Below, in pieces: positions 1 through 8,875 of a stretch of DNA of 64,000 nt. The DNA is from Trifolium pratense (Eukaryota > Streptophyta > Magnoliopsida > Fabales > Fabaceae): the NCBI RefSeq assembly GCF_020283565.1, contig NC_060062.1, positions 17,890,127 to 17,954,126 on the forward strand, in the 5' to 3' direction. The notes beneath the pieces are model-generated. The model was not told the origin of the DNA. It was given only the letters and a program-made list of their open reading frames with translations, and searched no databases. The number at the start of each line of letters is the position of its first letter. The first letter of the stretch is position 1. The position numbers and the translations under genes are program-made.

Positions 1-778
1 AGCAGTTTTACCGAGCATTATGGGCTGTGTAAATAAAAATAAATATTATTGTATTAGATTTCTTGATCTTATTTCTTATTTTTGTTAAGAAATGTGATTT
101 ATGTTGGATTTATTTCAAGGGCTGCTTATATAAAGCAACTTGTTTAATCCAAACAAAGTGAAAAAGCGGAGAGAATCAGACAACAAGAAAGACCAAGCCC
201 TGTTCGAAATTAAATTGAGAGGATTTTGAAGGACTCTTTAAGGGCTGCTTATATAAATCAATTTTTTTTTTTGGTAAAACAATAAATCAAATTTTTATGC
301 AACCTAAAAGTAACGAATCTCCTAAATAGATACACACACCAGATAATATAGGAAATTATTATTAGCCTTTTATTAAAAAAAATAGACAGTTAAGATTTGG
401 TGTCAAATTAAAGTTTGACACCTGGTGTCAACGGATCCTAACTCTTGTTTGTTCTTTATATATGGAGAAACTCTCACTTTTTTTATGACGCGGAGAAACT
501 CTCACTTAGTAACAGAAAGTCCTAAATAAAATATGGAAATCTATCAAGATTCCAAATATCTAAGGGTGACCCATACCTCTTTCATATTTTATTTTATTTG
601 CAAATGATGTTCTTCTATTTTGCGAAAGTAGTGTTGAACATGTCGAAGTTGTTATGAATAATACCTTGGAGGAATTTTGTAATGTTTCAAGTTTAAGGAT
701 GATGAATACCTTGAAGTCAAAAGCTATTTCAACTGATGGAGTGTGCTTCTCAATGTTTCAAGCTCAATTCTTTATAGT

Positions 779-915
779 GCCAATTTCTGTGGACTAGTAC
801 ATACAAAGCAAAAAAAAACCCGGCGTTAAATGAGCTCTGCAGGTAGACTGTGAGATTGATCTCCTCGAATTAGTTGGTTCTAAGATCGAATACGGAGTTT
901 TTTTTTAAAAAAAAA
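779..915 (+). mobile_element. 5'-truncated SINE copy
   Basis: The sequence from gccaatttctgtggac through an A-run to ggttctaagatcgaatacgg and an A/T-rich tail matches the body and tail of the fuller tRNA-derived SINE at 21,972-22,198, read on that element's sense strand. The tRNA-like head with the A and B boxes is missing here. The copy is mirrored in the right arm near 32,515-32,660. Confidence 0.55.
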
Positions 916-1134
916 TTGTGGTGTAAAATAATAAGCTTATTTTTTTTATGTGTAGAAAAATGAATTTTAGGTATGTTCATAATATTTAATTTAACTTGTT
1001 AAAAAAGAAAATTTAATTTAAGTAAAAAAAAAAATGGGAAAGGGAGAGAGACAACACAGAATGGGTTGAGATTTGAGAAAAACAACACGACAACAATAGC
1101 AGAAGAAGAAGTGTTAGTGTTACTCTCTGAGCGA

Positions 1135-1376
1135 ATGGGTGGAAGATGGATTAAAACCCTTTTACATAAAAATCACCACCACATACCAACAACAACAGTA
1201 ACACGTTCTTCTCTTTTACTATCCAAACCCCCCCTTTTTCTTCAACCGTTTTCTCAGTGTTGCTGCAATGCAATCCCTTGTTATATTGATTCCGATCCGA
1301 TTCATTTCGATCATACCCAAAGATTTGGTGCACCGGATGATGATCCATCTGTCAAAGCTTTCTTCCTTTCCACCAG
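1135..1376 (+). pseudogene. Orphan first exon, probable DUF155 (RRG/RMD1-like) mitochondrial protein
   Basis: From the ATG at 1,135 an 80-codon frame runs to a clean splice donor (CCACCAG/gttttt at 1,376/1,377) and ends in APDDDPSVKAFFLST. The VKAFFLST(S) ending resembles, from memory, the start of the DUF155 domain of plant RETARDED ROOT GROWTH/RMD1 proteins, and the basic, Ser/Thr-rich N terminus fits a mitochondrial presequence. No further exon follows before the RR promoter region at about 1.6 kb, so this appears to be a stranded exon. The right-arm copy has one C fewer in a C-run and is frameshifted. The family name is tentative; the exon structure is clear. Confidence 0.45.
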
Positions 1377-1598
1377 GTTTTTATTTCCACTTCTTCAACT
1401 TCCTTCATTTTTGTTAATTCTGCGCGCAATAGGTTGTTCTTAGAATTTGTTTTTTGATATTTTTTTTTTAATCGTTAATTTTGTTACTGTTAGTAAGATA
1501 AAATAAAATAAAAAGAATAAATGCAGAAAAATAAATAATAAAATGAGCTGGCAAAACGTGTTGAGAAATTATTACCGTTATTACTAAACTAAACCCCT

Positions 1599-1607
1599 AT
1601 ATATATT
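1599..1607 (+). promoter_or_regulatory. Candidate TATA box of the type-B RR gene
   Basis: The motif tatatatat lies about 650 bp upstream of the RR start codon, followed by a pyrimidine-rich leader. It is conserved in the right arm near 31,813-31,821. The long distance implies a long 5' leader or a leader intron. Inference from sequence only. Confidence 0.35.
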
Positions 1608-1727
1608 ACACAGTACTCTACTCACTGTTTCTGTTCTCACTAAATTCTTCACTCTCACTCATTCTTTCTAAATTCTTCATCGCTCTTACGATACAATTCT
1701 TGATTTCTTGCAAGTTCTGTTCGTGCC

Positions 1728-2230
1728 CTAATTCTCCTCAGAATTATCTCTTGTTTCTCTGTTCCCTTCCTCAGAATTTATCTCCTATTCTTCATCGCCA
1801 AGGTTGTCGCGCGCCGTTCCGCCGTCATCCTTTACAAACGGTTCTGTTTCGGATAATTCACTTACGGTACAATAATTCCTCCCTCCCTCATTCATTCTTG
1901 ATTTCTTGCGAGTTCTCCACTAATTCCCCTCAGAATCAAGGTTGCAAAAAGGGTTACTCTGTTTGACGAACGAAGGGATACTCTCACTGTTTGTTCTCTC
2001 GCCTTAAATCAAGGTTGCCCAGAATTCTAATTCCCCTCAAAATTATCTCTTGTTTCTGTGTTCCCTCCCTCAGAATTTATCTCCTATTCTTCATCGCCAA
2101 GGTTGCCGCCGAGTTCCGCCGTCATCCTTCGCCAACGGCTCTGTTTTGGATAATTCACTTACGGTACAATAATTCCTCCCTCCCTCATTCATTCTTGATT
2201 TATTGCAAGTTCTCCACTAATTCCCCACAG
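1728..2230 (+). repeat. Tandem duplication of about 200 bp in the RR leader
   Basis: Two copies (about 1,728-1,933 and 2,028-2,230, offset about 300 bp) share blocks such as ttcatcgccaaggttg and cacttacggtacaataattc. The second copy runs to 24 bp before the RR start codon. In the right arm the upstream copy has lost about 70 bp (junction near 31,632-31,640). The repeated blocks contain short open frames that are shadows of the repeat, not genes. Confidence 0.8.
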
Positions 2231-2253
2231 AAAGAAGGGATTCTCTGTTTGCG

Positions 2254-3204
2254 ATGGATCTTTCCACTGAGTTTGATGACCTAATTCCCTACCACTTACT
2301 AGAGAGTTTAAGAGTCTTTGTCATTGATCATGACACCACTCAACTTCATGCCATTGCAAATATGTGTATTCAATGCAACTATCAAGTTATCACATCCACT
2401 TTGGCTTCTTTTGCCCTAAATCTTTTGAGACAAACAAAGGGTCCTTTTTTTGATTTGATATTAATTGATGATCAAATGCCGGATATGGATTCCTACGACT
2501 TTTTGCAACATGTTACACAAGAAATCAAAATTCCGGTCATTATGATGGGTGTTGATGACACAGCAAGTGAAAGGATGAATGGGGCTTGTGATTATTGGCT
2601 AAAACCTTTGAATCCGAATTATATAAAAAACATGTGGCAACATGTTGCAACAATTCAACATGATCAAACTGAAACAGTCTCGGAGGTGGTCAAAACAGGA
2701 CAAAAACGAAAGAAAAGAGATGAAGAAAGTGAAACAAAGAAGAATCGTGTATCATGGGTGTCATCATCGGAACTTGAAGAAAAATTTGTAAGAGCTGTGA
2801 ATCAACTTGGCATTGAAAAGGCAACGCCAAAAAAAATTACCGAAATGATGGATGTTCGGGGTTTGGAAACGTCGCATGTTGCTAGCCACTTGCAAAAATT
2901 TCGACTTCGTCGTTTCAATTGTTCAAGTAAAAAGACAAAGCCAAAAAGTGGAAGGGAAAATTCAAATGTTCCTCATGAAAGCATTCAAGTTGTTGAGTCA
3001 ATGCCAAAACAAGATAAAACATGTGATGGCAATTTTCTAAATGCACAGCAACAACATCCGATTCCGATGTTGTTTGATGATTTTGAAGTTTCCAATATTT
3101 TGACTAACAAAACCAACATGATGCTAGATGATTCATCATCATTATATGAACAAGCATGGTATCCATTCGAAGAATTTGGTACATTTGGTCACTATTTTGA
3201 CTAG
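2254..3204 (+). CDS. Short type-B response regulator (receiver + GARP DNA-binding domain)
   Basis: This is a single open frame of 316 codons. Residues about 18-133 form a receiver domain, with acidic pocket D25/D27 (DHD in place of the usual DDD), phospho-acceptor D72 in DLILIDDQMPDMD, and K117 in LKP. The switch Ser/Thr after beta-4 is replaced by Gly99 (MMGVDD), and the following helix is about four residues shorter than usual. A basic KRKKR at 151-155 is a likely nuclear signal. Residues about 162-222 are a GARP/Myb-like domain (NRVSW...VNQLGIEKA...VASHLQKFRLRR). Type-B RRs are nuclear transcription factors at the end of the cytokinin His-Asp phosphorelay. At 316 aa it is about half the usual length and lacks a long Q-rich activation tail, ending instead in an acidic/aromatic segment. 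The coding region is intronless, which is unusual for the family. The mirrored paralogue at 28,214-31,210 is disrupted. Confidence 0.9.
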   Translation: MDLSTEFDDLIPYHLLESLRVFVIDHDTTQLHAIANMCIQCNYQVITSTLASFALNLLRQTKGPFFDLILIDDQMPDMDSYDFLQHVTQEIKIPVIMMGVDDTASERMNGACDYWLKPLNPNYIKNMWQHVATIQHDQTETVSEVVKTGQKRKKRDEESETKKNRVSWVSSSELEEKFVRAVNQLGIEKATPKKITEMMDVRGLETSHVASHLQKFRLRRFNCSSKKTKPKSGRENSNVPHESIQVVESMPKQDKTCDGNFLNAQQQHPIPMLFDDFEVSNILTNKTNMMLDDSSSLYEQAWYPFEEFGTFGHYFD

Positions 3205-3859
3205 GATTCTAGTTTACTGTCAGCTGTAAGTACATTTGGTACATTGGTCACTTTAGTGATATTTTTCATTTATCCTCGTTGACTACTATTAGTCAACTCT
3301 TAACTCTTAGTTGATGTAATCTCTCTTTCAATGTTTTTAATAAAATCATTTCTTTTTATTATCTCTGGGTTTTATTTTTGTGTCTCCTTTTTTATTTTCT
3401 GCTATTAGTATATATATGTATGTATGTATATAAGGCATTTAAAACAAATGTTAATGCAAATTCCATGTTGCTTTGCCACCGCATCAAATTTTCTTATTGA
3501 AGCCAAATTGATTTGCATATGTCATCACATTACATTGTGAAAGAAAGAAACTACTATTACACTTCTTGAGTAACAGACCATACTGACGAGTCCAGCAACT
3601 TCCATTGCTCTATTTTCTTCCTTTATGAAAAATATAGCGCCGAATAATAAGAAGAAATGAATCTGTACTTGGCTAAATATATTCATTAGCAAGTTAAAAG
3701 CTTGATTCATTTTCTCGCATGGTCTGTTGACTGTTGTGTTGTCCATCGGATGTATCCACCAAATATTTGAAGAAGTTGAACTATTATCCTAATTTTCATA
3801 GACTGTTCTTGTGTGTCTTTAAAACTGTAACCCCAAAAATTAGTGATTTGAGAACTTGT

Positions 3860-4245
3860 AGAAAGCAGGAATGAAGTTAACTTAAGCTACACTTTGCAGT
3901 GTAGTATCCTCAAAGTTACTAATTTGCTTCTTGGTTGTTGATTTCAGTTGCTTAAATTCAAAATGCTTATTTGCAAGTCTTTCTTGTTTGGGTTAAAGAT
4001 TACTTATGAAGGGACTGTTGCCATAAATTTCCAGTTACCTCTTCTTGAACTTGGATGAAATCGTCACCGGACAAAAATGTAAAAAATAAATAAAAATGTT
4101 ATGATGTTGGCTTGTTCATATGTTCCATGTCTTGTGGCCATGTTTTCAGATCCTATGGCCTGGTGGTACATTTTTTTTTAGAGTAGGGATACCTCAGATG
4201 AGAAATAGTAGCAGTGATCAACATTTTTTGATATTTTGAACTCTT
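3860..4245 (+). repeat. Direct repeat copy A, paired with 6,425-6,760
   Basis: Shared blocks include gaagttaacttaag, gatgttggcttgt, catgtcttgtggccatgttt and gagaaatagtagcagtgatc, in the same order in both copies. The shared part contains an acceptor-like ttttcag followed by an exon of the sorting-nexin type (see next entry). The copy is mirrored in the right arm, where part of it has been replaced at 27,026-27,271. Confidence 0.8.
4150..4235 (+). pseudogene. Displaced sorting-nexin exon (ILWPGGTFF)
   Basis: After an acceptor-like ttttcag the frame reads ILWPGGTFF, a block known from the C-terminal region of plant PXA-PX sorting nexins, where it directly follows the ...QGIRWLQD block. Here it lies upstream of that block (4,417-4,556), so the exon order is reversed. 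The reading frame is disturbed after the T-run when compared with the second copy at 6,663. Confidence 0.6.
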
Positions 4246-4416
4246 CTTTCAATCTGATCTTAGAAAATAATCTGATGCCATATTTTGTTACTTTTTAGGC
4301 TAAGTGGATTCTACTACACAAAATAAGTGTCATAACACTGTTGATTTGTTTAATTTCCTGGACTTATAAGTAGCGAGTATTGTCATTTCTGTTAATGCTG
4401 AAGACGGGTTTTTTGG

Positions 4417-4556
4417 ATGTCAAAACAGATATTACAGTTGATGATGGAAGATGCTATTGATGATTGGCATTTGGCTCCTGAGGCAGATTCTTTGGCTCCT
4501 GAAAGAGGACACTGTTGCACAAGGGATTCGGTGGCTCCAAGATGCAAGCATTTTCA
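4417..4556 (+). pseudogene. Sorting-nexin C-terminal exon fragment with 7-bp insertion
   Basis: The frame begins ILQLMMEDAIDDW and, after a shift, continues WLLRQILWLLKEDTVAQGIRWLQD. The shift is explained by an extra catttgg next to ttggc. In plant PXA-PX nexins this block sits in the C-terminal nexin domain. No flanking exons of the gene are in order, so this is a broken gene fragment. An almost identical copy is at 26,686-26,804 on the other strand. Confidence 0.65.
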
Positions 4557-5227
4557 AACGCCTTTTACTGGAACATTATATGCCGACTCAGATGAATGAA
4601 GCTTTTTATGCAAATTAACAGAGTAAGACTTACTTGGATGTGGGCATTTGGTGAATTATTGGCCTTCTTCTTCCATCGACAACACTGAGAGCACTACATT
4701 CTTGACCTAACTGCTGTTTGCTAATAGATACTCTAATTGGACAACATATTGCATATATCTGTCTCACCATTACACCAAAAATATCCCATATACGTAATCT
4801 TGTATTGTAACAAGATTAGTTTAAAAGTTAACCGTTAAAAATACGATCATTCAACTCCTCCTAAAGACACCACAGAACTAAGTAGTAGGTTGTGCACAGG
4901 CACAACCAAAAAGGTGTACTCTCTTTGTCTTGCTAAAGCTCACAAAATAGTCAAAACAAACCGCTCCAAGTTATGAGAATGAACGAAGTGTTCATCAAAG
5001 GCCATAAGGCATTCTCACTCTGAATGATGTTTATTTCTGGTCAACAGTTTTCTACACATGCAAAATCTGGATTTATTTTTTGTTTGTTTTCTAGTAGACA
5101 TTACATTGTGAAAGAAAGAAACTACTATTACACTTCTTTGGTAGAATATAACTACTTTTTTTGCAGGATTTATTCTTGCATTTCTGCAAATGATGTGATG
5201 GATTTATATAAAATAAAATGTCAAAAA

Positions 5228-5305
5228 CTGAAGAGCATGAGACGCTTCTGGGAGATTGTGAGACTGTTTGGGAATTGTATGTGGTTGGATATGACGAGGA
5301 TGGGA
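5228..5305 (+). pseudogene. CDCA7-like (zf-4CXXC_R1) exon 2 fragment
   Basis: The frame KTEEHETLLGDCETVWELY...YDEDGNQC ends at a good donor (TGCAG/gtatta at 5,305/5,306). It matches exon 2 of the minus-strand CDCA7-like pseudogene at 40,364-40,044 (EEHEKLPGDCETNWELY...YDEDGD). Compared with that copy, about 12 residues before the first Cys pair are deleted, including the His-Cys approach. The right arm lacks this exon entirely through a deletion of about 150 bp. Confidence 0.7.
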
Positions 5306-5531
5306 ATCAATGCAGGTATTATGACTTTATATTTGATTGATCAATTCACTGTGCTCTCTGATTGATATGTGCCCTTACCTTTGAAGGGTTTGTTAGTTTC
5401 TGTGTGTAAATGATAATCTGCTGTGAAACATGTAATGTGTTATATTGTGTGCGTGAGAGATAGAACTCGGGACTAGGGACGGAAAGAGATTGAGATATTA
5501 GTATTTTTTTCTGGTTACTTTTATTCTTATA

Positions 5532-5999
5532 ATGTTTCTCTTGTATAGCCTTTTATTAGCAACTGTCACTGCCAATTTAAATAACAGACATTGTGTACAA
5601 CTGTATAATAGATATGGAGAAAATGTGAGAGAAGTCGATTACAATCCCAAGTGGACTTGCCCTTGTTGCCGAGAAATTTGCAGCTGCAATAGTTGCCCTT
5701 GTTATTATGCAGTATATAACTCCAGAAGAAAGCATTATCTTCTCTTGAATGTTCTTTCTGCTGCAGTTGATTTTCCTACTTGTGACTTTATTAGGATGTC
5801 ACTTTCTGTTGGTAAAACTGGTTTGAGGACTTTAGCTGTTGTTACAAAGGCTGATAAATCTTCTGAAGGATTGTTGGAGAAGATTCTTCCCGATGATGTA
5901 AACATAGAAACTTTTTTGCACATAGAGCTTTTACTTTCTTTTTCTATGAAAAATGAATTGGATTGCTATATACTATTTATAAAAGGATTAAGTTGTTAA
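5532..5999 (+). pseudogene. Chimeric open frame: CDCA7-like zinc-finger exon fused to dynamin GTPase fragment
   Basis: A 155-codon frame with an ATG reads through two unrelated gene pieces. Residues about 27-62 (5,612-5,716) match exon 4 of the CDCA7-type zinc finger: YGENVRE...NPKWTCPCCREICSCNSC, with the Trp and Cys pairs intact. Residues about 70-125 (5,739-5,906) match a dynamin-related GTPase domain of the plant DRP4/Mx-like type: LNVLSAAVDFPTC, then KTGLRTLAVVTKADKS and EGLLEKILPDDVNI. TKAD is the G4 motif that contacts guanine. There is no G1 P-loop, so no GTPase activity is expected. An acceptor (ataatag/ATATGG) precedes the zinc-finger part, so it could also be spliced in from upstream. 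It begins where the inverted-arm homology ends, which suggests a breakpoint product. Confidence 0.6.
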
Positions 6000-6165
6000 A
6001 CAAAACATGTCATTTCCTTATTTTATATCACTTTTCTTTGTTTATCAATGATATCAAGTATTTATTTTTTGAATTTAATCCTAATTCGTAAAAGGTTAAC
6101 AAAATCTAGAGGTTTTTTTTTGGTTTTTCTGTGTACTGATTCCAAACACAATGTTTGAATGTATT

Positions 6166-6370
6166 ATATCAACAGTCAATGTTAATGATGTTGTGGATGA
6201 TATTGTACGGCAGTTCAAGGGGGTGGCGGATCACTATCCCTCCTCAACGATGGACCTTCTGCATCTACCACGTTGTACTTGCCATGGAATGCAGATGAAT
6301 TTGATAGAAGTAACCCACCGCAAAGGGCTACAGCAAGTGTGTTAAGATCTGATACCAAGGAATGTGATAA
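6166..6370 (+). pseudogene. Sorting-nexin middle exon fragment, frameshifted
   Basis: The frame VNVNDVVDDIVRQFKGVADHY and then, in another frame, LPWNADEFDRSNPPQRATASVL correspond to the linker after the PX domain of plant PXA-PX nexins (pattern VDDIVRQFKGVSD ... WNADE). The frame breaks between the two blocks. No open gene surrounds it. Confidence 0.55.
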
Positions 6371-6424
6371 GAAGGCCCAAATCCTGCACATCTTTTCACA
6401 CATTTTCCTTAAGTTACTTTGTGG

Positions 6425-6760
6425 ATTCTAATGAAGTTAACTTAAGCCACATTTTGCAGTTTCAGTAGCTTAAATTGCACTTGATTTAGTATTTTGTTAA
6501 CCTTTTTCTTATTAATCTTTTTATTAACATGAAACAGTTTCTTCTAATCTCCTCCTTTTTAACCTGCCCTTATTTGCACTTGATAATATGTTCCAAAACT
6601 TTAATGAAATGTTATGATGTTGGCTTGTGCATATGTTTCATGTCTTGTGGCCATGTTTTCAGATCCTTTGGCCTGGTGGTACATTTTTTTATGAGAGTAA
6701 CGATACCTCAGATGAGAAATAGTAGCAGTGATCAAAAGCCTTCTCAAACACTGCACATAT
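6425..6760 (+). repeat. Direct repeat copy B with sorting-nexin exon
   Basis: This is the second copy of the block at 3,860-4,245. From 6,663, after ttttcag, it repeats the ILWPGGTFF exon start and continues with codons for PQMRNSSSDQKPSQTLH in a shifted frame. The two copies in direct orientation, together with the mirrored one in the right arm, show that the block was duplicated before the arms were made. Confidence 0.7.
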
Positions 6761-6762
6761 AA

Positions 6763-7221
6763 TGCGATGTTATTAGGAAGGTTGACAAAGAACTCATCTC
6801 TATTTTACCAATGGTTTTGCTTTGTGATTCATGACCTATGGAAGGATAAAGGGGAGCACATTCAAAGTTATATTGGAAGCTAGAAAAGACAAGTAATTAA
6901 GAACTAACCATAGTGGAGAAATCATACCCGGTACCTCCATTATAGTTAAAGAATTTCAATATTCCATAGTGAAACATTGGAAAAAAGAGCACATGAAATA
7001 ACTTATATTATCAAGACCAAACATCATTTTCTGTGTTGGACATACATAAAGTTGTCAAATCTGCAATCCTATAAGCTTTTTAATTAGCCTCATACCTTCA
7101 TTATGACACTGTACATGTTGTCACTTAACTATATATATAGTACTTACAATAGAAATTCACAACAGTTGTTGTTTTACAGTAATTTCATCAAAAGCATGGG
7201 ATTAAAAATGGTACTTGAAAC
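6763..7221. other. Intergenic, no gene seen
   Basis: AT-rich sequence between the exon mosaic and the TRIM element. No coding frame, tRNA or clear terminal repeat was recognised. Confidence 0.5.
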
Positions 7222-7783
7222 TGTTGTGGCAAGTGTGAGTGGTTAAGTCTCACATTGCTTAGAAAAGTGGAGGTTGAACACTTTATAAGTGAGAGACCCA
7301 TGAACCTAACACCTTAAGGTTTTGGGTAAGAGTGTGGTGTCCAACTCACTTGTAGAGTTGTTCTTAAGCCCAATGTGGATGATCCCCCGGCTGCCCCCTC
7401 GTGATGACCCAACAGTGGTATCAGAGCCGATGGTTTGACGAAGGGTTGAATTGGCTCCTTGTATCGAAAGTCTTCCTAACAAAGGTGGTCAGGCGGCGAG
7501 TCCCGTGGAGCAGTGTGGCTTACGGCGGTACAAGTGTAGGATGAAGAAAGATTCCGCTTGAGGGGGAGTGGATGAACTCACACTTGAGAGGGAGATTGTT
7601 GTGGCAAGTGTGAGTGGTTAAGTCCCACATTGCTTAGAAAATTGGAGGTTGAATACTTTATAAGTGAGAGGACCCATAAACCTAACACCTTAAGATTTTG
7701 GGTAAGAGTGTGGTGTCCAACTCACTTGTATAATTGTTCAAGGCCCGATGTGATGATCCCCCGGACCCCCTCAAGACCCAACA
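7222..7783 (+). mobile_element. TRIM retroelement (LTR-internal-LTR)
   Basis: LTR1 is 7,222-7,414 and LTR2 is 7,597-7,783. Both start tgttgtggcaagtgtgagtg and end in ca. LTR1 is followed by tggtatcagagc (7,416-7,427), the primer-binding site for initiator-Met tRNA used by many plant LTR elements. A purine tract (gagagggagat) precedes LTR2. The internal part is only 182 bp, too short to code, which defines a terminal-repeat retrotransposon in miniature. A second primer-site remnant, tggtatcagac, follows LTR2. Confidence 0.85.
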
Positions 7784-7799
7784 GTGGTATCAGACTGTT

Positions 7800-7955
7800 T
7801 GGTTGGGCTTAAGAACAACTCTACAAGTGAGTTGGACACCACACTTTAACCCAAAACCTTAAGGTGTTAGGTTTATGGGTCCTCTCACTTATAAGTCATT
7901 CAACATTCATTGTTTCATCCGACGTGGGACTCAACTCACACTTGAAATACTAACA
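7800..7955 (-). mobile_element. Inverted partial TRIM LTR
   Basis: Blocks such as caactctacaagtgagttgg, accttaaggtgttaggttta and cctctcacttataagt are the reverse complement of the TRIM LTRs just upstream. This gives a head-to-head LTR pair capable of forming a hairpin in a transcript. Confidence 0.75.
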
Positions 7956-8875
7956 TCTCCCCCTTTATTCTTTCTTTTCTCTTTTTTTTTCTTTCTATTT
8001 TCTTTTAATTGGCGTGGGTCCCACTTGGGGAGTGAACCCACCCAACAGAAACATATTATAGTTATTTTTTTATATCGAAACATACTATAGTTATTATTTA
8101 TAAGAATTTCTTACCTAGCCAAAACTGCATAAGCAACTTGAATCTGAATTTATTGGTACATTTACACATGTAACAAATATCCCTGCAAACATCAATCGAA
8201 CGTTTATGCAAAAATTTCATGTCCATTCACTTATTCAAAGTCAAAATAGCATTTAAAAAATCCTTGAAAAGAATTAACTCTAATCAATCATAAGATGTCA
8301 AAAATAGTATAGTTAGCAGAGCCTAAATTGTTAGTTCTTTAAAATCTAGTGTATTACTTGCATTGCATCTCTAATAGAAATGTCATGTTAAACCAAAAAT
8401 AGAGGTATCATTTGCAATAAAATAAACAGATAGAATCGTTTCATAGATGAAAGTCTCATTGATATGTTTTGACAGTCTACTATTTTATGCACTCAATTTG
8501 AGTTAATTGCTAATAGTTGATAGAATTAAGTTAAGTATTGCAGTTTGGTTTGGTTCGGTTTTCTGAAATAAAAATCGCAAACCAACCAAACCATGCGGTT
8601 TAGAAGAAAAATGATCAGTTAAAATTAAATGTGGATTTTTGCGGTTTTGATTTGGATTGATTCGATTTACATTTTTACTTTTATATTAGTTCGAATACGA
8701 TCACCCCTAAATAAATGTAATGATGGAAATTTGAACCTCAAACCTACCTATGAACGTAAAATTTAGACTTTAAAATGTTGACGGTACAAATTCCAAAATA
8801 ATTTTATAGGAAAATGGGGTAACCAAAGATAGCCACACTCCTCTCTCATCGATTTGTACGGAAACGTTACAGCCA
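7956..8875. other. Upstream region of the RBR gene
   Basis: Mostly AT-rich. At about 8,540-8,720 it contains a block rich in ggtttgg/cggttt words with rough inverted symmetry, probably an old MITE. No coding frame is supported. Confidence 0.4.

Larger units (their letters stand above)
1..5542 (+). repeat. Left arm of large inverted duplication
   Basis: This stretch reappears in reverse complement at 25,829-38,840. Bases 1-243 match 38,840-38,598, about 258-375 match 32,790-32,668, and about 767-5,542 match 32,667-25,829. The similarity stops abruptly at 5,542, just after the shared bases aatgtttctctt. The arms agree almost base for base outside insertions; the RR proteins differ at about five residues over the shared part. 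Because base 1 is already homologous, the left arm probably continues outside the window. The 20-kb spacer holds the RBR ligase and the hydrolase. Confidence 0.93.

Noticed and set aside
1700..2284. Two 90-codon frames in the RR leader
   Set aside because: They start at non-ATG codons and lie within the leader tandem duplication; their likeness reflects the DNA repeat.
3525..3746. A 73-codon minus-strand frame, identical in the right arm at 27,675-27,896
   Set aside because: No domain or signal was recognised. The identity is explained by the recent arm duplication, and other noncoding parts are equally identical.
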